Of a DNA stretch of 64,000 nt, positions 27,082-35,115 are shown piece after piece (the first letter of the stretch is position 1; every line of letters begins with the position of its first letter). Made by a program: the position numbers and the translations under genes. The stretch is taken from the NCBI RefSeq assembly GCF_000613925.1, contig NZ_BAJX01000002.1, positions 186,001 through 250,000 on the forward strand. The letters are read 5' to 3'. The notes beneath the pieces are model-generated. The model was not told the DNA's origin and did no database searches. It was given only the letters and a program-made list of their open reading frames with translations. Source of the DNA: Prevotella histicola JCM 15637 = DNF00424. GTDB taxonomy: Bacteria > Bacteroidota > Bacteroidia > Bacteroidales > Bacteroidaceae.

Positions 27082-27483
27082 TTATTGGTCGGCAACATAG
27101 GCATACATATCGTCTTCATCCATCATTATATAATCTGCTGCTTCATCGAAACTGTCGGATGAAGTGGCTTTACTGAGCGACTCCCCTACTCCTTTTTCCG
27201 GTGCATCAGCTGCACTTTTCTGATTCGATGTATAATCAGCAAACGACCAGAAAGCAATCATGACAATACCGATCATGGCTGCTGCGATTGCCAACGGACG
27301 CACCCGACGAATGAGAACAAAGTGCGATTTCTTTGTTTTTAGCGTATTATCTGGAGTCTTGACTGGCTCTTCCACAGGGATATTAGCCATGATCTGCGAT
27401 GACAAATCAGAGAAATAATGATCCGGAACAGTGAAAGGTCGCTTGTTTCCGTAGGTTGAATGTAAATGATGTTCTACTTCCAT
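27082..27483 (-). CDS. Single-span membrane protein, candidate anti-sigma factor
   Basis: A 133-residue protein with a cytoplasmic N-terminal half (about residues 1-65), one membrane helix (PLAIAAAMIGIVMIAFWSFA, about residues 67-86) and an acidic outer tail ending in MMDEDDMYAYVADQ. It lies 69 bp downstream of an ECF sigma factor gene, the usual place for an anti-sigma factor, and its topology fits. It lacks a recognisable zinc-binding (ZAS) HxxxCxxC motif or a FecR domain, so the assignment is from context and topology only. Confidence 0.7.
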   Translation of the reverse strand: MEVEHHLHSTYGNKRPFTVPDHYFSDLSSQIMANIPVEEPVKTPDNTLKTKKSHFVLIRRVRPLAIAAAMIGIVMIAFWSFADYTSNQKSAADAPEKGVGESLSKATSSDSFDEAADYIMMDEDDMYAYVADQ

Positions 27484-27552
27484 AAGAGCTATTCTTTGAT
27501 ATCTATTAGACCGAAAAGGTGCTTAAAGGTTTAAACAATACGAAGGATTTTA

Positions 27553-28101
27553 TTACTCATGTTGCTTAACATAGTCGGTAATCTTCTGTACTGCAATGTG
27601 ATAAGAGGCTTTCAGTGCTCCTTCACTTGTTCCTAACACCTCACTCATCTCGGAATATTTCATCTCATCATAGTACCGAAGCGTGAATACTGTACGCTGA
27701 ACTTCGGGCAGAGTGGCTATCGCTTCCTGCAGAATAGCCTGACTTCTGTCGCCGTCAAAGTACTCATCTGCAAGCAAACGATTGGCAACAGACAAGTCGG
27801 CATCAGCACTTGCGAGTGCCAATGTCTTCTTATGACGGAGGAAATCAAGTGCTTCGTTGATGGCAATACGGTAAAGCCACGTGGAGAATTTCGACTTTCC
27901 TTGGAAGGAATCCAAGCTTTTCCAAGCCTTGAGGAATGTGTTTTGCAAGACATCATCACTGTCATCATGTGACAGAACGATACTACGAATCTTCCAATAC
28001 AGCGCTTTACTGTATTGGTCAACAATCATTGGAAATATCTTTTGTCGTCCTTCAGGACTCGCTGACAAGCGAATCACTTCCGACTCATCGAAGTGAGGCA
28101 C
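27553..28101 (-). CDS. ECF-type RNA polymerase sigma factor
   Basis: A 182-residue sigma-70 family protein of the extracytoplasmic-function class. Region 2 is visible at about residues 20-90 (LYWKIRSIVLSHDDSDDVLQ, then FLKAWKSLDSFQGKSKFSTW and LYRIAINEALDFLR), region 4 at about 120-180 (LPEVQRTVFTLRYYDEMKYS followed by EMSEVLGTSEGALKASYH). Region 3 is absent, as usual for ECF sigmas. It heads a three-gene - strand unit with a putative anti-sigma membrane protein and an exported helical protein, which implies response to an envelope signal. Autoregulation is likely in this family but no promoter could be defined. Confidence 0.92.
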   Translation of the reverse strand: MPHFDESEVIRLSASPEGRQKIFPMIVDQYSKALYWKIRSIVLSHDDSDDVLQNTFLKAWKSLDSFQGKSKFSTWLYRIAINEALDFLRHKKTLALASADADLSVANRLLADEYFDGDRSQAILQEAIATLPEVQRTVFTLRYYDEMKYSEMSEVLGTSEGALKASYHIAVQKITDYVKQHE

Positions 28102-28142
28102 GATAATGGATAACTGTTTTTAGTGGTCAAGAGGCTATACTC

Positions 28143-28454
28143 CTAACAAATAGAAATCTTACGAACAAGCTTGCCCACCTTAATAATATAGCATCCTCGT
28201 GGCATGCTGAGTGTGTAACGTTTGTCACTGCCATCCACTTTGACTGCCAATACGCGGACACCAGTCACGTTATAGACGAATAACATTTCGTTCTCTGCAC
28301 CTGTAACATGCAGCACATTGCCCGTAACAGAGATGTTTATCGACTGGAAATCCTGGTCGATTAAGTCGACAGATGTGCTCGCCTGGATAGTAGTTGCACT
28401 GCCCAGCAGGAGGATTAACGTAAAAATAATATGCGTGAGTATCTTTTTCATCAT
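28143..28454 (-). CDS. Small exported protein consisting of a T9SS type A-like sorting domain
   Basis: About 103 residues: signal peptide (residues 1-23, ending TIQAS), a ~25-residue linker, and a domain resembling the T9SS type A C-terminal sorting signal: ENEMLFVYNVTGVRVLAV, then YTLSMPRGCYIIKVGKLVRK and ISIC at the end. Normally this domain follows a large cargo protein; here it stands almost alone. An in-frame TTG at 28460 would add two residues, ATG 28454 is preferred. Similar tiny proteins occur in Prevotella. It might be a leftover, a surface peptide or a competitor for the secretion machinery; none of these is shown. Confidence 0.7.
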   Translation of the reverse strand: MMKKILTHIIFTLILLLGSATTIQASTSVDLIDQDFQSINISVTGNVLHVTGAENEMLFVYNVTGVRVLAVKVDGSDKRYTLSMPRGCYIIKVGKLVRKISIC

Positions 28455-28479
28455 AGACAATACTTTTAGATTGTTGCTA

Positions 28480-28487
28480 CAAAGATA
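28480..28487 (-). promoter_or_regulatory. -7 element of the small T9SS-type gene
   Basis: TATCTTTG on the - strand, 26 bp upstream of ATG 28454. Confidence 0.5.
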
Positions 28488-28782
28488 GTAATTTTTGGAG
28501 TACCTATGGTTGATATGATACCATTCCCTGCCCTATTTTAGCATTAATTAACCCGTTTCGTACAATTTAAAATAGTTTTTTCAAATAAAGGAATACATCA
28601 TTATAATGTGTATACAAAAACATTTAGGAACGAAGACAGTACATGGGAGTGCAAGATAAGTGCACATTGGGGATGTGAAAGGGCGTCACCGGCATACTAT
28701 ACTCTGGAACGATTACGATTGAAAGGAAGATGGGTTGGAGGGTATTAGTTGGTTACTCTATTACCGATAGGAAATCATCTTC

Positions 28783-29023
28783 TGTAAAGTTTATTCACTA
28801 TTACAAAACAGAAGACGCCCTTTTGCATTGTAAAAGGGCATGTTTTACACTTCAAAAGGGCATCTTTTACCATGCAAAAGGGCGTCTTTTACAACGCAAA
28901 AGGGCATCTTTTACAATGCGTTTTGTAATCATCAGATACTCTGTTAGTTACAAACCCACTAACAGGACGTTTTCATTCAAAAAACAAAAGAATAGAGAAA
29001 GAAATATGTAAGACTATTTCATA
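28783..29023 (+). repeat. Composite 22-bp element, copy D
   Basis: Left box TGTAAAGTTTATTCACTA (from 28783), five units (28810-28919), 2 bp, palindrome 28922-28954 (TTTGTAATC and AGTTACAAA arms), 52-bp linker, right box TGTAAGACTATTTCATA (29007-29023). Box spacing 224 bp. Unit centres: ACGCC, GGCAT (followed by G instead of C), GGCAT, GGCGT, GGCAT. It lies between two genes on the same (-) strand; a different 22-bp array begins 14 bp after its right box. Bases 28500-28780 hold nothing else recognisable. Confidence 0.9.
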
Positions 29024-29036
29024 CACAGTAATAGCC

Positions 29037-29277
29037 CCTACTTGGAACGCTAATAAATTACATCCTATGTTGCAATACCCCCTACTTGGAATGCTAATAG
29101 ATTACATCATACGTTGCAATAGTCCCGCTTGGAACGCTAATAGATTACATCATACGTTGCAATAATTCCTACTTGGAACGCTAATAAATTACATCCTACG
29201 CTGCAATAGTTCCTACTTGTGGTTCTAATAGTTTACACTGTACGTTGCAATAGTCTGTATTGGGGATTCTAATAAAG
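29037..29277. repeat. 22/44-bp alternating tandem array
   Basis: Eleven 22-bp units (one of 21) of two alternating kinds: CTACTTGGAACGCTAATA and ACATCCTATGTTGCAATA. The two kinds align weakly with each other around CxAATAG, so the 44-bp repeat looks like a doubled 22-bp one. The array lies between composite element D and the tRNA-Asp terminator. Confidence 0.87.
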
Positions 29278-29282
29278 TACAG

Positions 29283-29318
29283 AAAACAAAAAAGACCTTA
29301 GCACTTTGCTAAGGTCTT
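29283..29318 (-). terminator. tRNA-Asp terminator
   Basis: AAGACCTTAGC (29292-29302) pairs with GCTAAGGTCTT (29308-29318). On the - strand the stem is followed by a T-rich run (TTTTGTTTTC). Confidence 0.88.
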
Positions 29319-29321
29319 CTG

Positions 29322-29395
29322 CGGTGTGTACGAGACTCGAACTCGTGACCTCCTGCGTGACAGGCAGGCATTCTAACCAACTGAACTAACACACC
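29322..29395 (-). tRNA. tRNA-Asp (anticodon GTC), copy 2
   Basis: 74 bases. Acceptor GGTGTGT/ACACACC, discriminator G, anticodon loop CTGTCAC giving GTC, T arm with GAGTTCGAGTCTC. It differs from the upstream copy by a compensated pair in the acceptor stem (T-A instead of C-G), keeping the stem intact. Confidence 0.97.
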
Positions 29396-29417
29396 ATGCT
29401 CTACGGGGAGGCTTCAG

Positions 29418-29491
29418 CGGTGCGTACGAGACTCGAACTCGTGACCTCCTGCGTGACAGGCAGGCATTCTAACCAACTGAACTAACGCACC
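29418..29491 (-). tRNA. tRNA-Asp (anticodon GTC), copy 1
   Basis: 74 bases, acceptor GGTGCGT/ACGCACC, otherwise the same as the copy 22 bp downstream. It is the promoter-proximal gene of the pair. Confidence 0.97.
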
Positions 29492-29532
29492 AAAGACTAT
29501 GAATTTAGTACCTCATTCCCGTTTTGCGAGTG

Positions 29533-29564
29533 CAAAGATAGCAATAAAAAACTATTCCACCAAA
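29533..29564 (-). promoter_or_regulatory. tRNA-Asp promoter
   Basis: On the - strand: TTTG (29564-29561), 20 bp, TATCTTTG (29540-29533), then CACTCGCAAAA as at the tRNA-Lys promoter. It starts only 7 bp after the acetyltransferase stop codon. Confidence 0.85.
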
Positions 29565-29570
29565 ATATAT

Positions 29571-30098
29571 TTACTGTTTTTCAATAAAAAATTGCAAAAC
29601 GATAGCATCATGATAGGAACCGTCACAGTATAGCCAATCGTGCAAAATGCTATCTCCTGCGAAGCCAAGGGATGTCAAACACTGATAGCATACCTTGTTC
29701 TCTACGTCTACAATGGCGTATATCTGACTCAGTTGCAGCATGTTGTGTGCATAGGATATGAGCTTCGTGATCGCTGCATGGGCATATCCCCGTCTGCGAA
29801 ACTTATCCATAATGATGATTCCAAGCTCTGCCCGATGATGTTTAGGGTCGAAGTTTACGAGGTCGATAACGCCTACCACTACCCCATTCTCATTCTCTAT
29901 CATCAGTCGAACCTGCCCATCTACATAGATATCGTTCTTTGCATCAGCTATGTAATTATGCAAAGCGTAACGGCTGTAAGGTACGTTTGACGTACTGATA
30001 TTCCACATGCTATTATCATTTTCCACGTGGTAGAGCACGTCAAGATCCTCGGGTTCCATTGCCCTTAATGTCACTTCAGGCCTTTTGTCTTTATCCAT
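29571..30098 (-). CDS. GNAT-family N-acetyltransferase
   Basis: A 175-residue acetyl-CoA-dependent N-acetyltransferase of the RimJ/SpeG-like branch. Visible: N-terminal VTLRAMEPEDLDVLYHVEND, IGVIDLVN-like segment GVVVGVIDLVNFDPKHHRAE, the acetyl-CoA loop MDKFRRRGYAHAAI (R-R-G-Y-A) and the C-terminal NKVCYQCLTSLGFAGDSILH. Spermidine acetyltransferases have this layout but the substrate cannot be fixed. Its start overlaps the end of the glycosyltransferase gene by 8 bp, showing translational coupling. Confidence 0.9.
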   Translation of the reverse strand: MDKDKRPEVTLRAMEPEDLDVLYHVENDNSMWNISTSNVPYSRYALHNYIADAKNDIYVDGQVRLMIENENGVVVGVIDLVNFDPKHHRAELGIIIMDKFRRRGYAHAAITKLISYAHNMLQLSQIYAIVDVENKVCYQCLTSLGFAGDSILHDWLYCDGSYHDAIVLQFFIEKQ

Positions 30099-31299
30099 TA
30101 CCTTCTATTATTTCGTTTGTTGTGATGATAACATTCGGTTTTTTATGATAGAATCCTATGTGGATATTCGCCATAGGATGCGCTGAGAACTTGTCGAATA
30201 TCTCTTGATAGGTGAACATTTCGGTATCAAAAACAATGCATATCTGCTTGTTTGCATCATCATTTTGCCCCACGATGTCAGCTTCTTTATGCCAAAGACT
30301 CTCCTTATCTCCTGTGTAATACTCAGCAGAAAGGCCTTTCTCCATAGCAATATGCCTACATTGATCTGTCATTTCCTGCCCACCAAGGAACACATAGTGG
30401 GGAAATGATGTCGTATAGAAGCTATTAAAGCCAAGATATTTGCGTATAGAATAACATAATGTACGCACTAATGAGCAAGAAGCTTTGATGAAAATGGCTG
30501 TTTTAATGGGTAATCTGAGTAGTAAACTCATCCCTCCGTAGTGTTTACGGAAGAAGATAAACATTGCATCATAGAACACATGAACATATCGGAAACTTGA
30601 TTTCTGTGTGCTTTCTCCTTTGTAATGCAGGATTCGAGTGGGTAGATACCAGTTCTCATAGTTACCTTTTAACAGTCGATAGCTTAGGTCTATGTCCTCA
30701 CCATACATGAAAAAGTCCTCATCAAGTAGTCCTATACGGTCTAATGCAGCCTTGCGAAGGAAGCAATATGCACCACTTATGACTTCAATCTGTCCCGGTT
30801 TATCCCATGATAGTCCCCCCATATAATAATGTGCAAGCCTTTTGCTGGTTGGGAAACGCTTGCAAAGTCCCGTCATTTTATAGAAAGCTGTCAATGGAGA
30901 GGGCAATCCTCGTCGGCTTTCTAAGGCTTTTTCACCACAGTCATTGAGCATCTGAACACCGTGACCACCCGCCTTTGGATGGCTATCCATGAAGGAAATG
31001 GAAGTCATGATGACGTCTTCTCCCACCACAGTGTCGGGGTTTAGCAGAAGGACATACTCCCCTTTACACTGTTGAATGGCTAAGTTGTTGGCGCGTGCAA
31101 AGCCCAAATTATGTGAACTGGCTATGAAATGTGTATCTGGGAAACGCTCCTTCAGGTAGCTGACGGAGCCATCATGCGAGTGATTATCTACTACAAAAAC
31201 CTCTGCATCAATGTCTTTTAAAGCTTTATACAGACTCTCAAGACATTGCTCAAGGTAGTATTTTACGTTATAACTGACAATGATAACACTTAATTTCAT
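30091..31299 (-). CDS. Family 2 glycosyltransferase
   Basis: A 402-residue GT-A glycosyltransferase. The N-terminal domain (residues 1-240) has LSVIIVSYNVKYYLEQCLES, VVDNHSHDGS, NLGFARANNLAI and LLLNPDTVV (the DxD-like metal site), then GGAY-like ISGAYCFLRKAALDRIG and EDIDLSYRLL. This is the rhamnosyltransferase-like subfamily of inverting enzymes for cell-surface polysaccharide. A C-terminal ~100-residue extension with a hydrophobic patch (LLRLPIKTAIFIKASCSLV) may associate with the membrane. The start codon abuts a 22-bp tandem array that replaces a normal leader. It overlaps the acetyltransferase gene downstream. Confidence 0.9.
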   Translation of the reverse strand: MKLSVIIVSYNVKYYLEQCLESLYKALKDIDAEVFVVDNHSHDGSVSYLKERFPDTHFIASSHNLGFARANNLAIQQCKGEYVLLLNPDTVVGEDVIMTSISFMDSHPKAGGHGVQMLNDCGEKALESRRGLPSPLTAFYKMTGLCKRFPTSKRLAHYYMGGLSWDKPGQIEVISGAYCFLRKAALDRIGLLDEDFFMYGEDIDLSYRLLKGNYENWYLPTRILHYKGESTQKSSFRYVHVFYDAMFIFFRKHYGGMSLLLRLPIKTAIFIKASCSLVRTLCYSIRKYLGFNSFYTTSFPHYVFLGGQEMTDQCRHIAMEKGLSAEYYTGDKESLWHKEADIVGQNDDANKQICIVFDTEMFTYQEIFDKFSAHPMANIHIGFYHKKPNVIITTNEIIEGNG

Positions 31300-31300
31300 T

Positions 31301-31628
31301 CGCTTTGGTTCACTGATTTATTTCCTTTGGTCTTCTGGTTCATCCACTTTTGCCCACAGATTTATAACCTTTGGTCTAGAGATTTATCTTCTTAGGGTCA
31401 TTGATTTATAAACTTTTGTCCACTGATGTATAATCTTTGGTTTACAGGTTTATCTTCTTAGGATCACTAATTCATAACCTTTGGTCTCCAGAAATATCCT
31501 TTTAGGACTTCTGATTTATAACCTTTGCTCTGCAGATATATCCACTTTTGTCAACAGATTTATAATCATCTGCCCACAGATTTATCCTCTTTGGTCTACT
31601 GATTTATTCCTTTTGTCTTCTGGTTTAT
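31301..31628. repeat. 22-bp tandem array invading a coding end
   Basis: About fifteen units of 22 bp with the pattern CTTTGGTCTACTGATTTAT fill the gap between the glycosyltransferase start codon (31299) and the upstream gene, and continue about 45 bp into that gene, where they encode its last residues. The units on the non-coding side are the same in kind as those inside the gene, so the array is probably transcribed with the operon. Confidence 0.88.
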
Positions 31629-32088
31629 CCACAGAGTCATTTGCTTCATTGGTCAAATGGCATTCATGTTCACAACGTTTCTTTGTCGGAAAGACGAAGA
31701 ATAAACTCAAAGCGAGTATGATTGCAAGGTAATAAAACCCCGCAACGTCGCCGAAAGCATAATAAAAGAACACGTTAAGTACCATTGGTAGGCACAACAT
31801 CATCATCCTTACGCTGCCCCAGAAGCATAACTGACGGTCTACATGGCTCTCATCAGCCTGCAGAGAGTCGGCTACATAGCGAATCTTAAAGAGGAAAAGT
31901 GCCAGCGGAATGGCGATAAGTGTTGTTAATTGCATGCAGAATTGCAACAGAACTAACAACTGACTGTTATCTTCAGTAGCCCAGAATCCGGGTAATAACA
32001 GCCCTGTTTCATAACTTCCAACGAGCAATAACGCCAGACAACAGGACGCTATGAGTTCCGTAAGGAGTATCTTTCTTGTTTTATCCAT
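31582..32088 (-). CDS. Four-helix membrane protein
   Basis: A 168-residue inner membrane protein of unknown function. Hydrophobic helices lie at about residues 11-32, 45-67, 92-113 and 116-134, followed by a charged cytoplasmic tail. The tail (SVDKPEDKRNKSVDQRG) is encoded by two units of the adjoining 22-bp array, so the C-terminus has probably been replaced or lengthened by the repeat. It starts 5 bp after the recR stop codon and so is in the recR transcript. No catalytic motif is visible. Confidence 0.78.
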   Translation of the reverse strand: MDKTRKILLTELIASCCLALLLVGSYETGLLLPGFWATEDNSQLLVLLQFCMQLTTLIAIPLALFLFKIRYVADSLQADESHVDRQLCFWGSVRMMMLCLPMVLNVFFYYAFGDVAGFYYLAIILALSLFFVFPTKKRCEHECHLTNEANDSVDKPEDKRNKSVDQRG

Positions 32089-32093
32089 GAGTA

Positions 32094-32702
32094 TTAAGCA
32101 TCAAAAGGGGTACGGTTCAGAATACTTCTGCCCAACGTTACCTCGTCTGTATATTCCAATTCGTCACCAACAGATATACCTCTTGCTATCACAGAGAGCT
32201 TCACTTGCTTGTCTTTTAGCTTACGTGAGATATAGAAATTGGTGGTATCTCCTTCCATAGTACTGGCAAGTGCCAGGATAATCTCTTTCACTTCACCCTC
32301 CTCAACACGCTTAACAAGCGACTCAATCTCAAGATCATTCGGTCCAATTCCGTCCATTGGAGAGATGATTCCACCCAAAACGTGGTACAAACCATGGAAC
32401 TGTTGTGTGTTTTCTATCGCCATTACGTCTTGAATATTCTCCACTACACACACCACAGAGGCGTCTCTGCGCGGATCGGAGCAGATGGAACAGACGTCAG
32501 TATCAGAGATATTGTGGCATACCTTACAATATTTCACGTCATGTTTCACCCTCGTTATGGCATCAGCAAAGCTGTCTACATCCTCCGTTGATTGGCGAAG
32601 AAGATGCAGAACCAGGCGTAAAGCGGTCTTACGCCCTACGCCTGGCAACTGTGAAAACGACTCAACAGCTCGCTCTAAGAGCTGAGATGGATATTGTTGC
32701 AT
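32094..32702 (-). CDS. recR: Recombination protein RecR
   Basis: A 202-residue RecR, which with RecO (and RecF) loads RecA at DNA gaps. Domains in order: helix-hairpin-helix near residues 10-30 ([19 protein letters not shown]), C4 zinc finger ([18 protein letters not shown], residues about 57-74), Toprim domain with [15 protein letters not shown], then the C-terminal Walker B-like region ending [14 protein letters not shown]. Length is normal. The dnaX gene that often precedes recR is absent here; instead recR heads a unit with a membrane protein and, beyond an array, a glycosyltransferase. Confidence 0.96.
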   Translation of the reverse strand: MQQYPSQLLERAVESFSQLPGVGRKTALRLVLHLLRQSTEDVDSFADAITRVKHDVKYCKVCHNISDTDVCSICSDPRRDASVVCVVENIQDVMAIENTQQFHGLYHVLGGIISPMDGIGPNDLEIESLVKRVEEGEVKEIILALASTMEGDTTNFYISRKLKDKQVKLSVIARGISVGDELEYTDEVTLGRSILNRTPFDA

Positions 32703-32749
32703 CTATGTTTTACGTGGTTACAAGTGAAGAAAGAGCTATCCTTTCTTTA

Positions 32750-33244
32750 TCAATCATCAAAGAGATAAACACCAACACCAAGCTTAAAGCCCACTGTTGA
32801 ATATCTAGAACTCTTGAAAGATTGATCGTAATAGATAGCTGGTTCAATCGTAACGGAGCGATTCAGGAAGAAAGCATAGCCCACTTCAAGACCCGGCATC
32901 ATGTCATTGTAACTGTGATTGGCATGCAAAAACTTCACACCAGCACCAAGATACAAGCCATTCTGTGTGATGTAATATCTTCCACCAGCACCAATAGAGA
33001 TGTGATCGGCAACTGCCTCTGAACCATTATGTACTGCGCTGACATTGCCAAGTATCATAAGATTATCCCAAGGGAAGAAACCGGCCTTTGCTTCTAAGCC
33101 GACATTTAAGCCGTCTTGAGCATTGTAATGCAGGTCAAGTCCTGTCAGAGAGGCACCAATATAGCCTTTACCTTCTTGAAACTGAGCTGATGCACAAATG
33201 CTTACCATCATTGTTGCAACGAGCAACAGACACTTCTTAATCAT
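32750..33244 (-). CDS. Small outer-membrane beta-barrel-like protein
   Basis: A 164-residue exported protein: signal peptide residues 1-20 (ending CASAQ), then regular amphipathic strands with Gly and aromatic residues (GYIGASLTGLDLHYN, GLYLGAGVKFLHANHS, MPGLEVGYAFFLNRS, VGFKLGVGVYLF). This fits an eight-strand OmpX/OmpW-like barrel. Function unknown. It is not clearly linked to its neighbours: recR starts 47 bp downstream and could be read from the same transcript. Confidence 0.75.
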   Translation of the reverse strand: MIKKCLLLVATMMVSICASAQFQEGKGYIGASLTGLDLHYNAQDGLNVGLEAKAGFFPWDNLMILGNVSAVHNGSEAVADHISIGAGGRYYITQNGLYLGAGVKFLHANHSYNDMMPGLEVGYAFFLNRSVTIEPAIYYDQSFKSSRYSTVGFKLGVGVYLFDD

Positions 33245-33315
33245 AAATACTTTTCGTTAAGTGAATACTTTGATTGACAAATCACACCATTTAGGTTATG
33301 TCAATAAATCTTAGA

Positions 33316-33323
33316 CAAAGGTA
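33316..33323 (-). promoter_or_regulatory. -7 element of the small barrel gene
   Basis: TACCTTTG on the - strand, 72 bp upstream of ATG 33244, interleaved with the opposite promoter at 33333-33363. Confidence 0.5.
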
Positions 33324-33332
33324 AACAGAATA

Positions 33333-33363
33333 TTTGGATTAAAGAAATAAATGACTATCTTTG
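33333..33363 (+). promoter_or_regulatory. Promoter of the second GHL10 gene
   Basis: TTTG at 33333-33336, 19 bp, TATCTTTG at 33356-33363. Confidence 0.75.
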
Positions 33364-33399
33364 TAACTTATTTCAACGGATAATAGGATATTAAAAGAT

Positions 33400-35088
33400 A
33401 TGAAGAAATCGTTTTTTCTGGCACTTTGTTGTGTTTTCGTCTGTACAATACAAGCACAAACAATACTTAGCGACTACTTGACGCAGCCAATCCCTAAGCG
33501 TGAGACACGTGCGGTATGGCTTACTACATTGGCAAACTTGGACTGGCCGAAGACATATGCAACCTCTCCGGAAACCATTGAACAGCAGAAGAAGGAGCTG
33601 ACGGATATCCTTGACAGTTATCAAAAGGCAAATATAAACACTGTTTTACTACAGGCACGTGTGCGAGCTGCCACTATTTACCCTTCAGACATCGAACCTT
33701 GGGATCGTTGTATTACTGGTGTGGAAGGTAAAGCACCAGGCTTTGGCTATGACCCGTTGGCTTTTGCCATTGCAGAATGCCATAAAAGGGGAATGGAACT
33801 GCATGCATGGATTGCCACAATACCTGTCGGTGCAAAGAGTTCATTGGGTTGTCAGACTCTGACTAGAAAGGGTTTCCGTATCAGAAACTTCTCTACTGGA
33901 TCTTATCTCGACCCTTCTGACCCACGTGTTCCTGACTATCTGGCAAATATCTGTGCGGAGATTGTAAGGAAGTATGACGTTGATGGTATCAACTTAGACT
34001 ATATCCGATATCCTGATGGATGGCCTCGTCCAACGTATCAGGACGGTGACACACCTGATGACAGACGCTATAATATCACACAGATTGTACGTGCCATACA
34101 CGACCAAGTGAAGGCTTTGAAACCCTGGGTGAAGATGTCTTGTTCTCCAATCGGTAAGTATTCTGACCTCAGTAGGTACAGTTCGAAGAACTTCAATGCG
34201 CGTGACCGTGTTGCACAGGAGGCACAGGAGTGGTTGCGTACAGGACTGATGGACCAGCTTTATCCTATGCAGTACTTCCGTGGAGAGAACTATTACCCGT
34301 TCATTGCAGACTGGATGGAGAATAATTATGACCGGGAAATCGTCACGGGGCTGGGTACTTACTTCCTTGATCCACGTGAGGGTAACTGGCGATTAGACGA
34401 TATTACCCGACAAATGTATGTCAGTAGGGCTATCGGAATGGGACATGCTCACTTCCGTTCATGGTTCCTTACTTCCAACAAACAGGGTGTTTACGATTTT
34501 GAAAAGCAGTTTAATGCCACGCTTGCTCTGCCACAAGTGACGAAAGGAAGCAAATCTGTAGCAGCTCCAATGCCTGCTTCTGCTGCTTCATTCGTACAGC
34601 ATCGGGATGACAACAGTGTGACAATTAGTTGGAAAGGGGTCTCACCTTATTATAATATATATGCGAGCAGGACGTATCCTGTAGACATTAAGAACCCTCA
34701 CAACCTGCTTTTCGCTCGTTACAGTGGTACTTTCCTACAGTTCAGAAATGCCAATCCTTCTCTTCATTACGCTGTTACGGCAATGAACAGATATGGTATG
34801 GAGAGTGCAGCACTGCAAGAACAGAACGTACAAGCTGCTTCTTTGCCTTCTTCACTGTTGCAGAATGACGGTAACACACTGCTGTTACCTGCCAAAGCAA
34901 AGCTGGCTGACTTTGATCATTATGAACTGCTCGACGTGCAGGGAAGAACCATACGCAGTGTCAATAGCCGACTTGTAAGACAGAATCAGCTTAATATTGC
35001 AGCACTTCCAGACGGTATGTATCAACTCAAAGGGTATACAAAGAAGAAGGCACATCACGCTTTGGGCTACTTCCTTATCCGTAGATAG
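33400..35088 (+). CDS. GHL10-type glycosyl hydrolase-like protein with C-terminal beta domains
   Basis: A 562-residue exported paralogue of the 25.1-26.6 kb protein. Signal peptide residues 1-20 (ending TIQAQ). GHL10 core: RETRAVWLTTLANLDWPKTY, ANINTVLLQARVRAATIYPS, GMELHAWIATIPVG, DVDGINLDYIRYPDG (likely catalytic acids), WVKMSCSPIGKYSDLS, MDQLYPMQYFRGENYYPF. After residue ~390 come a fibronectin III-like domain and a last ~75 residues that resemble a T9SS type A sorting signal (DHYELLDVQGRTIRSVN, then LPDGMYQLKGYTKKK). If so, this enzyme goes to the cell surface, unlike its paralogue. Substrate unknown. Confidence 0.9.
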   Translation: MKKSFFLALCCVFVCTIQAQTILSDYLTQPIPKRETRAVWLTTLANLDWPKTYATSPETIEQQKKELTDILDSYQKANINTVLLQARVRAATIYPSDIEPWDRCITGVEGKAPGFGYDPLAFAIAECHKRGMELHAWIATIPVGAKSSLGCQTLTRKGFRIRNFSTGSYLDPSDPRVPDYLANICAEIVRKYDVDGINLDYIRYPDGWPRPTYQDGDTPDDRRYNITQIVRAIHDQVKALKPWVKMSCSPIGKYSDLSRYSSKNFNARDRVAQEAQEWLRTGLMDQLYPMQYFRGENYYPFIADWMENNYDREIVTGLGTYFLDPREGNWRLDDITRQMYVSRAIGMGHAHFRSWFLTSNKQGVYDFEKQFNATLALPQVTKGSKSVAAPMPASAASFVQHRDDNSVTISWKGVSPYYNIYASRTYPVDIKNPHNLLFARYSGTFLQFRNANPSLHYAVTAMNRYGMESAALQEQNVQAASLPSSLLQNDGNTLLLPAKAKLADFDHYELLDVQGRTIRSVNSRLVRQNQLNIAALPDGMYQLKGYTKKKAHHALGYFLIRR

Positions 35089-35115
35089 AGACAGTGTTGA
35101 CGGTATTTCGGATGT

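Noticed and set aside
28730-29011. Open reading frame of 93 codons over element D
   Set aside because: It is formed by the repeat units (Lys/Cys/Phe-rich translation of AAAAGGGC repeats) and has no conserved protein character.
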